Source of the DNA: Chelatococcus composti
Lineage (GTDB): Bacteria; Pseudomonadota; Alphaproteobacteria; Rhizobiales; Beijerinckiaceae
Length of the DNA stretch: 64,000 bases
Direction of reading: 5' to 3'
NCBI RefSeq assembly: GCF_014201415.1
Contig: NZ_JACHEH010000002.1
Coordinates: 62,001 to 126,000, forward strand
This document shows, piece after piece, positions 53,168-60,061 of this stretch. Made by a program: the position numbers and the translations under genes. Position 1 is the first letter of the stretch, and each line of letters begins with the position of its first letter. The notes below the pieces were generated by a model, which saw only the letters and a program-made list of their open reading frames with translations, did not search any database and was not told the DNA's origin.

Positions 53168-53880
53168 GCGCCCTCCTGCTCCATCAGCCCCAGCCGGCGC
53201 CGCGTCTCCTCGCTCAGGCGCAGGCCCGCGGCGAGCGTCCCAGCGCGCTCCGTCACCTGCTCGAGCGTCATCGGCTCCAGCCGCGGCTTGCCCGCCTCCT
53301 CCATCTCCAGCGCCGCGGCGAGATCACGCGACAGCCGCTCAAATCCGTCGACCACCTTGCGCCGCTCCTCATCCGTCGGCTCGTGGTAGACGCGGGCCGA
53401 CAGAATGCGCTCGATGGCGCCCATCTCCTCCCGCGCCTGGCGCACGATGCCCTCGCAATGCGTCGCCATTTCCGCCGCCGAGGGCGCGAATTGCCCCTTG
53501 CCGATCCGCCCCTCGATGGCATCTCGGCAGGCCCGTTCGATCACCCACTCCGGGAACCGCCCCAGTGCCGAGGCATAGACCTGCAGCGCCCCCTTGCGCT
53601 CGATGTCGCTGCCCGACTGGCTCGGGAAGCCCGTGCGCATGACGCTCACCAAGCGCACGATCGTTTCGGCCGAGGCCGGCCGCAGGCTGGCCGCAATCTC
53701 CGCCTGCCGCTGGCGCAGCGCCCGCCGCTCATCGTCGGTCGGTGCGCACCGGCTCGAGATCGAGAACCGGTTGATCCCCTCGCGCTCCAGGGCGCTCGAC
53801 AGCCGACGGATGGCCAGATCGAGTGCCTGGCTCGACGCCGAGGGCGGCCGCGAAAGGGTCTGTGAAGTCAGGCTGTTCAT
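53164..53880 (-). CDS. Phage replication-associated hypothetical protein
   Basis: A 238-residue helical protein. The central segment (ASALGRFPEWVIERACRDAIEGRIGKGQFAPSAAEMATHCE) resembles proteins found after phage replication initiators that may act as helicase-loader-like factors, but I cannot confirm a family. No Walker motif is present. Its first 152 bp overlap the 3' end of the upstream gene in another frame. Confidence 0.6.
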   Translation of the reverse strand: MNSLTSQTLSRPPSASSQALDLAIRRLSSALEREGINRFSISSRCAPTDDERRALRQRQAEIAASLRPASAETIVRLVSVMRTGFPSQSGSDIERKGALQVYASALGRFPEWVIERACRDAIEGRIGKGQFAPSAAEMATHCEGIVRQAREEMGAIERILSARVYHEPTDEERRKVVDGFERLSRDLAAALEMEEAGKPRLEPMTLEQVTERAGTLAAGLRLSEETRRRLGLMEQEGA

Positions 53881-54472
53881 GGGAGTTCACCATCGAGAAG
53901 CCGCTTTCGAGCCATCCACCACGCCGGGCCGGCGGCGAGCGGTTGCGGCGGTCCAGCCAATCGACCTCGAAGCCCTGCCACCCGTTGGCGACCATCTCGT
54001 CGGCGGCCCCGTTGGGATCGGGCGCCTTGGCGAGCTTCTGCGCCAGCAGGCGGGCAGCGCGGGCCGTCAGCGGCTTGCGGATGCGCTGCCGATGCTCGAG
54101 GACCGCCTGCGCTCGCTCGGAGTCCAGCACAGCCTCCAGCTCCTCCCGCGGCGTCGTCTCGCGCGCATGCGTGCGCGCGGCACGAACCCCCGAAGGGGGT
54201 GAGTGCTGGGGGGTAGGAGTTAGAGGGGGTGTGGGGGAGGAAGAACCGGGGGGTGTCACGTCCGTCACGTCCTTTCCCGTGACGTCACGTGACATCACGT
54301 GACGGCTTCTCGCCTTGCGCTGCCTGTCAGCGGCGCGGCGTTCCTCAAGGGCCGCGCGCGCGGCCTCGCCACGGGCCAGCTCAGCGGCGACATCGGCGAT
54401 GATGTCGGCCGGCGTGCCCGCCTCGACGAGGCGCCGGATCAGGTCAACGGTGGTCGGATTGGTCACGCGCAC
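53729..54472 (-). CDS. Putative phage replication initiator-like protein
   Basis: 247 residues. An N-terminal helical part (TVDLIRRLVEAGTPADIIADVAAELARGEAARAALEERRAADRQRKARSR) leads to a Pro/Thr/Ser-rich linker containing DNA repeats. Then comes a C-terminal segment (RKPLTARAARLLAQKLAKAPDPNGAADEMVANGWQGFEVDWL) common in phage replication proteins. An origin may lie inside the gene, as in lambda O. The final ~50 codons overlap the next gene out of frame. Confidence 0.6.
   Translation of the reverse strand: MRVTNPTTVDLIRRLVEAGTPADIIADVAAELARGEAARAALEERRAADRQRKARSRHVMSRDVTGKDVTDVTPPGSSSPTPPLTPTPQHSPPSGVRAARTHARETTPREELEAVLDSERAQAVLEHRQRIRKPLTARAARLLAQKLAKAPDPNGAADEMVANGWQGFEVDWLDRRNRSPPARRGGWLESGFSMVNSHEQPDFTDPFAAALGVEPGTRSGHPSAVERPGARGDQPVLDLEPVRTDRR
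54256..54306. repeat. Clustered TCACGT/ACGTGA repeats, possible iterons
   Basis: Within 51 bp there are several copies of the TCACG/CGTGA core in both orientations, including GTGACGTCACGTGAC. They encode the RDVTGKDVTDVT part of the replication-like protein. Position inside a putative initiator gene makes an origin plausible; coding repetition is the alternative. Confidence 0.45.
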
Positions 54473-54714
54473 GCCTCCCGGATGGCCTTACGGATGCGCT
54501 GACGCGCCAGCGTGGTCGCGTCGTCCATGTTCTTGGGCGTGCAGGGGAGGACGATGGACAGACGCCGCGCGCCCCAGGCCCATGACAGATGCAGGTGCTT
54601 GCGCTTCACGACCTCGACCTGCCCAAGCCCCAGCTCGGACAGGAAGTCGATGGCCGCGCAGATGTGCTTGCCGGCCCGTCGCGGGTCCTTCATCGGCTCG
54701 TAGCGATGCGCCAT
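54463..54714 (-). CDS. Small phage hypothetical protein
   Basis: 83 residues from the ATG at 54714 (MAHRYEPMKDPRRAGKHICAAIDFLSELGLGQ). The C-terminal region (KRKHLHLSWAWGARRLSIVLPCTPKNMDDATTLARQRIRKAI) looks like a small double-stranded RNA-binding-like or HicA-like basic fold, but the match is weak. It overlaps the wHTH gene by 227 bp and the next gene by 10 bp. Confidence 0.6.
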   Translation of the reverse strand: MAHRYEPMKDPRRAGKHICAAIDFLSELGLGQVEVVKRKHLHLSWAWGARRLSIVLPCTPKNMDDATTLARQRIRKAIREACA

Positions 54715-55021
54715 TGGGATCCTCTTCGGAGAGGTCGACGACGCGCCACGCGCTGCGGCCGGACAGCACGACATCGCAGCCGAGCAGCCGCATGGCCTGC
54801 CGGGCACCTGAAATGAGGCGGCTCGTGTAGCGCTCGTCGGAGAACAGGCGGGCGCGGCTCTTGCCCGCCACACGGTCCAGAATGTCGTCCCGATGCACGG
54901 GCGCCGGGTGCGCCTCCACCATCAGCTCGAGCGCACGAAAATGCGTGCTCACCAGGATGGCCGACAGGCCATCACGCTCGACGCGATGCTCGGACGGGAT
55001 GAGGCGCAGCCCGCGGATCAT
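54488..55021 (-). CDS. Winged-helix phage protein with out-of-frame tail
   Basis: A 177-residue frame. Residues 1-~100 read as a winged helix of the OmpR-effector type (AILVSTHFRALELMVEAHPAPVHRDDILDRVAGKSRARLFSDERYTSRLISGARQAMRLLGCDVV). The last ~75 codons run across the small gene below in another frame and look like non-coding translation (Arg/Ala/Gly/His-rich). A frameshift or a lost early stop may have extended the protein. Its start overlaps the next upstream stop by 4 bases. Confidence 0.6.
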   Translation of the reverse strand: MIRGLRLIPSEHRVERDGLSAILVSTHFRALELMVEAHPAPVHRDDILDRVAGKSRARLFSDERYTSRLISGARQAMRLLGCDVVLSGRSAWRVVDLSEEDPNGASLRADEGPATGRQAHLRGHRLPVRAGAWAGRGREAQAPASVMGLGRAASVHRPPLHAQEHGRRDHAGASAHP

Positions 55022-55335
55022 GCCGCGTCCCTCACGCGGCGGAAGCAGTCCAGCATCCGCTGAACAACCGGCTCATCGAGCTTGAGCGCGAGGGCGATCT
55101 TGTGCGTGTCGAAGCCGTTGCCCCAGAGCAGGACGGCGGCCGAGCACGCGGCCTCGAGCTCAACGTCGCCAGTGTCCTTGCAGCGCGTCGCGTAGGCCGC
55201 ATCAAAAAGCATCTGGGCATAATCAGCCCGCGACATTCCGACCGCCTTGGCCATCTCACCGAGGCGGTCGAAGACGACCTGCGGCACGCTCAGGGTGATA
55301 TGTCGTCTGATCGCGAGAATAGGGTTCGCGCTCAT
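55018..55335 (-). CDS. Phage hypothetical DNA-binding-like protein
   Basis: 105 residues from the ATG at 55335 (MSANPILAIRRHITLSVPQVVFDRLGEMAKAVGMSRADYAQMLFDAA). The N-terminus resembles a ribbon-helix-helix protein with a beta strand followed by two helices. The C-terminus is HTH-like (THKIALALKLDEPVVQRMLDC). It is probably a small regulator within the early leftward operon. It shares a base with the RusA stop. Confidence 0.6.
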   Translation of the reverse strand: MSANPILAIRRHITLSVPQVVFDRLGEMAKAVGMSRADYAQMLFDAAYATRCKDTGDVELEAACSAAVLLWGNGFDTHKIALALKLDEPVVQRMLDCFRRVRDAA

Positions 55336-55748
55336 CACAGCGGCTCCACCTTGATGAAGAGGCCGGGCGCGTCCGAGTAGCGCTTCCAGATGACGGCGGA
55401 GACGATCTGCTTGTCGTCGCGCCACACGACCTCGTTGAGGGCGTCGAGCACCTTGAGCAGGTTGTCGACATCGGGCTTCGTCGCCGGCAGCAACTCACCT
55501 TCGAGGGCCGCACGCCGGCGTTTCTTCGGCCAGCTCGCCGGGACGGGGAAATGCGCGGCGACATGGACATGCAGCGCGCCATCAAGGGGCGCGCGGTCGC
55601 CCATGGCCTCCTGGGCGGCGAGGCGTAGTGCGCTCTCGTAGGAGCGCGTCGCCGCCGGGGTGAAGGCGCGGCCGGTCGATCGCACGAAGCGCGGCCGCCC
55701 CTTGCCCACGGGAACGCCGGCCAGACGAATGACGATGGCCGGCTCCAT
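55335..55748 (-). CDS. rusA: Holliday junction resolvase RusA-like
   Basis: 137 residues from the ATG at 55748, with GGAGG 7 bases upstream. The RusA family pattern is clear: an N-terminal strand (AIVIRLAGVPVGKGRPRF), basic loop PKKRRRAALEG, and the catalytic acids in KPDVDNLLKVLDALNEVVWRDDKQIV (Asp-x-Asp and a later Asp). It cleaves branched DNA during phage recombination and replication. It follows the GapR-like gene in the early leftward operon. Confidence 0.92.
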   Translation of the reverse strand: MEPAIVIRLAGVPVGKGRPRFVRSTGRAFTPAATRSYESALRLAAQEAMGDRAPLDGALHVHVAAHFPVPASWPKKRRRAALEGELLPATKPDVDNLLKVLDALNEVVWRDDKQIVSAVIWKRYSDAPGLFIKVEPL

Positions 55749-55750
55749 GC

Positions 55751-56320
55751 TCACGCCTCCGCGCCCGCCATGGACCGCGAGGCGCGCCGGTCGAGCACCG
55801 GCGGCAGCTCCGGGAATTCGTAGGACGGCGCCTGCGCCTCAACGGTAGCGGCTCCGTCGCCGTCATCACCATCACCGGCCGGCACATCATCGGCAGCGGC
55901 AATGGCCTCTTCGAGATCGATCTGGCGCGGATCGCGCTCGTAAACGACTTCCCCACAGACCTCCAGGCGCGAGATGCCCGTCAGCCTGCCGCTCTCGGCC
56001 GCCTCTTTGAAGTGCGCGCCGAGCTCCGCGCTAAAGTCACGACGGATTGCCGCCCGGCCGAGCGGCGTGTCCGCCAGCATACCAAGCGCGTGCATGTAGA
56101 GATCGAGCGTCGCCGCCTCCTCGGCGCGCTCCTGCTCGCTCTTGCGGCGAAGCGCCACGATCTTGCGGATCGTCTTCGTGTCGTAGCCGCGGCCCTTCGC
56201 CTCGGCGTAGACCTCCTTGATGTCCTCGCCGAGGGAACGCTTCTCCTCCTCGAGCCGCTCAATGCGCTCGATGAACTGGCGCAGCTCGTCGCCGGCAATG
56301 CCATTGTGGCCTATCGTCAT
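55751..56320 (-). CDS. GapR-like (DUF2312) DNA-binding protein with C-terminal extension
   Basis: 189 residues from the ATG at 56320 (AGGAG 9 bases upstream). Residues ~8-78 match the GapR/DUF2312 family: [72 protein letters not shown]. Host GapR is about 90 residues and binds overtwisted DNA ahead of polymerases. Here a further ~105 residues follow, including an acidic stretch ([13 protein letters not shown]). It may manage supercoiling during phage replication. Confidence 0.88.
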   Translation of the reverse strand: MTIGHNGIAGDELRQFIERIERLEEEKRSLGEDIKEVYAEAKGRGYDTKTIRKIVALRRKSEQERAEEAATLDLYMHALGMLADTPLGRAAIRRDFSAELGAHFKEAAESGRLTGISRLEVCGEVVYERDPRQIDLEEAIAAADDVPAGDGDDGDGAATVEAQAPSYEFPELPPVLDRRASRSMAGAEA

Positions 56321-56430
56321 CGCCTCTTGCTCCTTGCCCAACGCCTCACGTCACGCCACCACTCCGCCGCCTTGGTCAGACGCTCCATGCGCCACACGGC
56401 GACGCGCTCGAGGACGTCAATCAAGCTCAC
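56317..56430 (-). CDS. Small ORF upstream of GapR-like gene (37 residues)
   Basis: A GTG start at 56430 with AGGAGGAG 8 bases upstream, inside the 3' end of the preceding gene. It reads [20 protein letters not shown] and then [14 protein letters not shown]. The stop overlaps the GapR-like ATG (ATGA), so translation would be coupled. Basic, Trp/Arg-rich helix. It may simply couple translation, or be a tiny membrane- or nucleic-acid-binding peptide. Confidence 0.5.
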   Translation of the reverse strand: MSLIDVLERVAVWRMERLTKAAEWWRDVRRWARSKRR

Positions 56431-56782
56431 GACGCAGCTCCTCCTTGAGGGCATCAATCCGCCGCTCGATCTGCGCGGCTTTCAGATCTCGCCGCGCTTT
56501 GGGCCACCACGATGCGCCGGAGCCTTCCATGATCGCGTCGAGCACGTCCCACCCGACATCGCTGCGCAGCAGCTCCGCCAGCGCGTCCGCCGACATGCCA
56601 GTACGAAGCGCCAACCAATCCTCGGCGGACCTGTGGTTCTTGCCGGTCCGCATCGCGAGGTTGCGAGCCGTCTTGACCGGCCACAGGCGACGCGCGACAC
56701 GCGCGACGATCTCCACGACGGGGGGAATTCCCGTATCAAAGCCGAAGGATGTCTCGGTCGATTTCGCGTACGTTCGAGGCAT
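56417..56782 (-). CDS. Conserved phage hypothetical protein
   Basis: 121 residues from the ATG at 56782 (MPRTYAKSTETSFGFDTG). The middle, RNLAMRTGKNHRSAEDWLALRTGMSADALAELLRSDVGWDVLDAIM, is a helix-turn-helix-like pattern frequent in Hyphomicrobiales prophages at this place near the early promoter. The C-terminus is a charged helix. Probably a DNA-binding early regulator; function unproven. It is divergent from the small gene at 56,845. Confidence 0.7.
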   Translation of the reverse strand: MPRTYAKSTETSFGFDTGIPPVVEIVARVARRLWPVKTARNLAMRTGKNHRSAEDWLALRTGMSADALAELLRSDVGWDVLDAIMEGSGASWWPKARRDLKAAQIERRIDALKEELRRELD

Positions 56783-56844
56783 CAAAAGCACTCCCGGCGC
56801 TCACGAAGCGCCTTGCTGAGACCAGGGTAGAAGGGAGAAGCCGC

Positions 56845-57084
56845 GTGCCCACGACACCGATCACGGCCGAGGACTTGGGAGCCACGCTCACAGCTTTCGC
56901 GCTTTCGTTCACGGCCGCCATGATGTCCCCGCACAACCAGACGCCCGACGAGGTGCTGCTCGATCTCGCCAACGAACTCCACGGGCTCGTCGCCAAGATG
57001 CAGCAGCACGGTGACAACAGCTCCCCCGCTGCGAAGTCGCTCAGTATCTGTGCGAGCATGCTCATGGCGACCGAAGGCCGCTGA
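56845..57084 (+). CDS. Small phage hypothetical protein
   Basis: 79 residues from the GTG at 56845, with AAGGGAGA upstream. It reads TTPITAEDLGATLTAFALSFTAAMMSPHNQTPDEVLLDLANELHGLVAKMQQHGD, a helical, mildly hydrophobic sequence. A long antisense frame exists on the other strand but has the Arg/Gly/His-rich look of a shadow. Function unknown. Confidence 0.5.
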   Translation: MPTTPITAEDLGATLTAFALSFTAAMMSPHNQTPDEVLLDLANELHGLVAKMQQHGDNSSPAAKSLSICASMLMATEGR

Positions 57085-57173
57085 CAGTGGCCCCTCGGCT
57101 CCCGCTGGGCGGATGCCGCGCTCGACACAAAGCTGGGTTAAGACGTCGAGGAGTGGATCAGCCATGACGCTGC

Positions 57174-57329
57174 TCACGTCTGAAACGCGCCAGCCTGGAT
57201 GCGCCAGAGCCACACAGAGCCGTCGTCGGTCGTGATCACGATGTGCGTGCCAGGCACCTTCTGACCCGGCTTGTAGGGTTCGGCGCCAAGCGCCCGTGCC
57301 GTTGCGGCTGAACAATTGAGCGTGATCAT
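57174..57329 (-). CDS. Tiny phage protein (51 residues)
   Basis: It begins MITLNCSAATARALGAEPYK and contains HIVITTDDGSVWLWRI, a beta-rich small domain. It starts at the ATG at 57329, directly back to back with the rightward frame at 57,330. The ribosome-binding site is weak. It lies in the leftward early region between the Cro-like gene and the conserved early gene, and has a real-protein composition. Confidence 0.45.
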   Translation of the reverse strand: MITLNCSAATARALGAEPYKPGQKVPGTHIVITTDDGSVWLWRIQAGAFQT

Positions 57330-57596
57330 TTGTCAGAGCCACCATCAGGAGAAAAACCGTGCGGGAACACCCGCGACCCCACCGCGACAGCCGTTGCTGT
57401 CCTTCTGATCACGCTGCTCGACACCTTGCGGCGTCGAGGCGTTGTCGAGATGGACGACTTCACGGCCTTCATCGGCGACCTGAACCGCATCGGATCCGCC
57501 CTGCTGCAGGCGGATCAGCGTACTGGAGAGGTCCTGCAGCGCTTCCGCGATGAACTGATACGGATGGGCCTCGCCAACGGCGGAGGGAGAAACTGA
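57330..57596 (+). CDS. Small phage hypothetical protein
   Basis: An 88-residue frame whose best start is the TTG at 57330; the start is uncertain. The core is helical (ATAVAVLLITLLDTLRRRGVVEMDDFTAFIGDLNRIGSALLQADQRTGEVLQRFRDELIRMGLANG). The opposite-strand frame looks less protein-like. It converges on the Cro-like gene with a 20-bp gap. Role unknown. Confidence 0.45.
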   Translation: MSEPPSGEKPCGNTRDPTATAVAVLLITLLDTLRRRGVVEMDDFTAFIGDLNRIGSALLQADQRTGEVLQRFRDELIRMGLANGGGRN

Positions 57597-57616
57597 TTTC
57601 TTCATTGGCCCGTCCA

Positions 57617-57832
57617 TCAGGATTCCTCCGCGGGCTCGGGAACCTCGAGAACGAAATCGTTGGGCGTCACTTGGCCGCCGGTGACTTCCGCGATGCGACG
57701 AAGCTGCTCGGGACGCGGCAAGCGTTCGCCGTACCGCCACTTCTTCACGGCATGCGCCGTACAACCGCCGAGCAAGGCGGCCATCTGCTCATCATCAAGG
57801 CCGGCGGCCGACATGAATTCGGAGAGCTTCAT
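57617..57832 (-). CDS. Cro-like HTH repressor
   Basis: A 71-residue protein. MKLSEFMSAAGLDDEQMAALLGGCTAHAVKKWRYGERLPRPEQLRRIAEVTGG is a compact Cro/XRE HTH with no effector domain. It is transcribed leftward from the operator region shared with the divergent CI-like gene and heads the leftward early genes. Operator O1 starts 12 bases upstream of its ATG. Confidence 0.85.
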   Translation of the reverse strand: MKLSEFMSAAGLDDEQMAALLGGCTAHAVKKWRYGERLPRPEQLRRIAEVTGGQVTPNDFVLEVPEPAEES

Positions 57833-57843
57833 GGCGCCGCATA

Positions 57844-57860
57844 TTCCCCAAAATGGGAAA
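57844..57860. promoter_or_regulatory. Operator O1
   Basis: TTCCCCAAAATGGGAAA, an inverted repeat close to the consensus TTCCCCA-N3-TGGGGAA. It is immediately upstream of the Cro-like start, where binding would block the leftward early promoter. Confidence 0.75.
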
Positions 57861-57876
57861 CATCGTCAAGCGAAAA

Positions 57877-57893
57877 TTCCCCAACTTGGGAAA
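57877..57893. promoter_or_regulatory. Operator O2
   Basis: TTCCCCAACTTGGGAAA, an inverted repeat spaced 33 bases from O1 (about three helical turns), in the middle of the cro-cI intergenic region. Confidence 0.75.
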
Positions 57894-57920
57894 CGACAAA
57901 TGCAACGCAAAGTGGGCATT

Positions 57921-57938
57921 GTCCCCAACATGGGGAAC
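57921..57938. promoter_or_regulatory. Operator O3, overlapping the cI start
   Basis: GTCCCCAACATGGGGAAC, the most symmetric of the set. It contains the ATG at 57930 of the CI-like gene, suggesting autoregulation at the start of its own gene. Confidence 0.7.
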
Positions 57939-58496
57939 AATCTCAAAAAGATCCGGACAAGCCTGAATTGGACGCTCGATCGAGCTGCCGAGGCCATGGG
58001 GGTCTCCCGCAGCCAGTACATCAAGCTGGAGCGCGGTGAGCGTCGGCTGACGAGCGACTACATCAGCTCGGCGGCGAGAGCGTTCGGCGTTTCAGAGGCC
58101 GACATCATCTCAACCAGGAAGACTGTGCCGCTCGTCGGCTACGTGGGCGCTGGAGCATTGACCTACATCTTCGGCGAGGGGCAAGGACCGTTCGATGAGG
58201 TCGACGCACCAGAAGGAGCAACGGAAGACACGGTGGCGGTCGAGATTCGCGGGGACTCGCTTGGCACCTTTTTCGATCAATGGCTGGTTTTCTATGACGA
58301 TGTGCATGATCCGCCGACGCCGAACATGATCGGCCGCCTTTGCGTCGTCATGCTCGCTGACGGGCGCCAGCTCATAAAGAAGCTCATGCGCGGCTCGATC
58401 CCCGGCCGCTACACGCTGCTGTCGCAGTTCGAGCCACCGATGTACGACGTGGAAGTTGTCTGGGCAGCCCTAGTGAAACAGATGGTGCCTCGCTAA
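57930..58496 (+). CDS. CI-like repressor, XRE plus S24 peptidase-like domain
   Basis: 188 residues from the ATG at 57930; an in-frame ATG at 57900 would add ten. Residues ~3-60 are an XRE HTH (NLKKIRTSLNWTLDRAAEAMGVSRSQYIKLERGERRLTSDYI). Residues ~70-188 resemble LexA/CI S24 peptidases: VGYVGAGAL gives an Ala-Gly cleavage-site candidate, EIRGDSLGTFF holds the Ser nucleophile, and GRQLIKKLMRG the Lys. It is likely RecA-responsive. It is divergent from the Cro-like gene with three operators between. Confidence 0.88.
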   Translation: MGNNLKKIRTSLNWTLDRAAEAMGVSRSQYIKLERGERRLTSDYISSAARAFGVSEADIISTRKTVPLVGYVGAGALTYIFGEGQGPFDEVDAPEGATEDTVAVEIRGDSLGTFFDQWLVFYDDVHDPPTPNMIGRLCVVMLADGRQLIKKLMRGSIPGRYTLLSQFEPPMYDVEVVWAALVKQMVPR

Positions 58497-58885
58497 TTCC
58501 AGAGTTTTTCGCGTAATGCTTGAGCGAACCCATAGAATCTAGCGGCAGCACGAAACGCCTTGTCCCCCACACTTCCCGGCTCGTATACGCCAAGCGACCC
58601 AAAGGATACGACCGCGATAATTGCAGCTGCCCCGCACGCGAGCATAGTGCTTATTTCTTCATCTGACTGATAAAGGGTCTCGGCCTTGGAGCGCATCGCA
58701 ACGGCGACGGTTGCTACATCGTCACGCTTTCCTGAGGCAAGAAATTCATCGAAAGCGCCTCGCGCACCAACCAAGTCCATTCCCTCATCCGCCGCCTGAT
58801 TCAAAAAGACCAACGCCGACCCGAAAGCCTCTTCGTTCCGGACCAAGAAAACCATGAAGTCAGTAGCAATTTGAATGTAATCCAT
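58493..58885 (-). CDS. Hypothetical membrane protein in the immunity region
   Basis: 130 residues from the ATG at 58885, with AGGGA and GAGGAG upstream. The N-terminal half is helical (MDYIQIATDFMVFLVRNEEAFGSALVFLNQAADEG). A hydrophobic segment (ISTMLACGAAAIIAVVSFGSLGVY) follows near residue 85. It is convergent with the CI-like gene (4-bp overlap) and divergent from the recombination operon, with operators O4/O5 upstream. It could be a lysogeny-expressed exclusion protein. No family is recognised. Confidence 0.6.
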   Translation of the reverse strand: MDYIQIATDFMVFLVRNEEAFGSALVFLNQAADEGMDLVGARGAFDEFLASGKRDDVATVAVAMRSKAETLYQSDEEISTMLACGAAAIIAVVSFGSLGVYEPGSVGDKAFRAAARFYGFAQALREKLWN

Positions 58886-58931
58886 CTCCTCGTCCCTTGA
58901 TGAGTATGGGCGCCGTTCAGCTTTGCTTGCA

Positions 58932-58948
58932 TTACCCATTTTGGGGTT
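58932..58948. promoter_or_regulatory. Operator O4
   Basis: TTACCCATTTTGGGGTT, a slightly degenerate version of the same inverted repeat as O1-O3, in the divergent gap before the rightward recombination operon. Confidence 0.6.
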
Positions 58949-58956
58949 GACGGATA

Positions 58957-58973
58957 TTCCCCATATTGGGTAA
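58957..58973. promoter_or_regulatory. Operator O5
   Basis: TTCCCCATATTGGGTAA, the same inverted repeat, 25 bases from O4 and 26 bases before the first rightward gene start at 59,000. Confidence 0.65.
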
Positions 58974-58999
58974 TGTCCCTCCAACAACGGAGGGACGCG

Positions 59000-59425
59000 A
59001 TGCACCCGCACTCACTCGCAGCGGCGCGAGAGGCCCTTGAGAAGGCCTGCCGGGCAGTGGCCGAGAGCGCCCGCCAGACGGCCGAGCGCATCCTGAACGA
59101 ACGGGCCGATGACTACACCCGCGAGCCGTGGCAGCTCGACCTGATCGAGCCGGGCCTGTCGGCTCGCGACCCGGCCGACCGGCTGCGCCGTATCCTCACG
59201 CTCCAGCGGATCGAAGCTGTGGCGCCCGCGCGAAGCGGCGGCCTCGTCAACACCCTCAAGATCAATCTCCGGGCGGCCGAGATCGCGACGCGCCGGCAGC
59301 ATCACGCGCTCATGAGCGCGATGGCGGAGCGCCGGGCCGGTCTGATCGACGACACCATCGCCAAGGCGAAGGACGCGCAGGACGAGATGGCCGCCATCAT
59401 CTCAGCGAAGGGGGAGCAGGCATGA
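59000..59425 (+). CDS. Phage hypothetical protein, first gene of the recombination operon
   Basis: A 141-residue helical protein from the ATG at 59000 (GGAGGG upstream decides the start over 58,973). AAAREALEKACRAVAESARQTAERILNERADDY and later RRQHHALMSAMAERRAGLIDDTIAKAKDAQDEM are amphipathic helices. No known domain is recognised. It is controlled by operators O4/O5 and overlaps the next gene by 4 bases. Confidence 0.7.
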   Translation: MHPHSLAAAREALEKACRAVAESARQTAERILNERADDYTREPWQLDLIEPGLSARDPADRLRRILTLQRIEAVAPARSGGLVNTLKINLRAAEIATRRQHHALMSAMAERRAGLIDDTIAKAKDAQDEMAAIISAKGEQA

Positions 59426-59838
59426 GCGACCGCTTCCAATCTATCCGCGCCGCGCTGGCTATGGGGCCGACGCCGGGGCCGTGGGAGCTTAAGGATGGCC
59501 GTACTGATACGATTGAAAACGCTCAGGGATACCCGGTGTGCACCGTTCACCATCATCCATATGAGCTGTACGGTCATGGGGCGCGTGCTGCGTATATCGC
59601 CGCCTGCGACCCGGACACCATCCGCGGATTGCTGGCCGAGCGCGATGAGCTGCTGGCGCTCGTCCACGACTACCGGGGCATCGCCGAGTTCCTCGCCCGC
59701 CGCGACGCGGCAGCCGGTAACGACGAGGGCGCGCGGCTGATGCGGCTCACGTGCAGCCGCCTCGACGATGTGATCCGCAGGGCGGAGGCGAGGGAAGACC
59801 GCGCCGCCCTCGCCTCCACGAAGCGAGAGCAGGCATGA
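59422..59838 (+). CDS. Ead/Ea22-like phage protein
   Basis: 138 residues from the ATG at 59422. The pattern TPGPWELKDGRTDTIENAQGYPVC, HGARAAYIAACDPDTIRGLLAERDELLALVHDYRG matches the Ead/Ea22-like family of phage early proteins, whose role is unclear. It overlaps both neighbours by 4 bases in a tightly coupled operon. Confidence 0.75.
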   Translation: MSDRFQSIRAALAMGPTPGPWELKDGRTDTIENAQGYPVCTVHHHPYELYGHGARAAYIAACDPDTIRGLLAERDELLALVHDYRGIAEFLARRDAAAGNDEGARLMRLTCSRLDDVIRRAEAREDRAALASTKREQA

Positions 59839-60059
59839 CCCGCGACAGCATCACCGATGCCATCGGCTTCGCGATCCTGTTCGCATTCTTCTACGGCCTG
59901 TGGATCGCGACGCCAGCAAGCGCCGCGACCGCAACGGGGCAAGAGACGGTATGTCTTCTCGCCATCATCACAAGGCTGGCGGTCGCTGCCACCATCGTCA
60001 TCGGCTGGACAGTCTGCATGGTGGCCGTGGCGCATTTCATTCTGCGGGGCAGGAGGTGA
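59835..60059 (+). CDS. Small two-helix membrane protein
   Basis: 74 residues with two hydrophobic segments (AIGFAILFAFFYGLWIA and RLAVAATIVIGWTVCMVAVAHFIL) and a basic C-terminus. It starts at the ATG at 59835, overlapping the previous stop. A small inner-membrane protein in an early phage operon; it might affect superinfection. No family is recognised. Confidence 0.65.
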   Translation: MTRDSITDAIGFAILFAFFYGLWIATPASAATATGQETVCLLAIITRLAVAATIVIGWTVCMVAVAHFILRGRR

Positions 60060-60061
60060 CG

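Noticed and set aside
56782-57345. A 187-codon minus-strand frame opposite the small gene at 56,845
   Set aside because: Its C-terminal half has shadow-like Arg/Gly/His composition, and the plus-strand frame and the 51-residue frame explain the region better.
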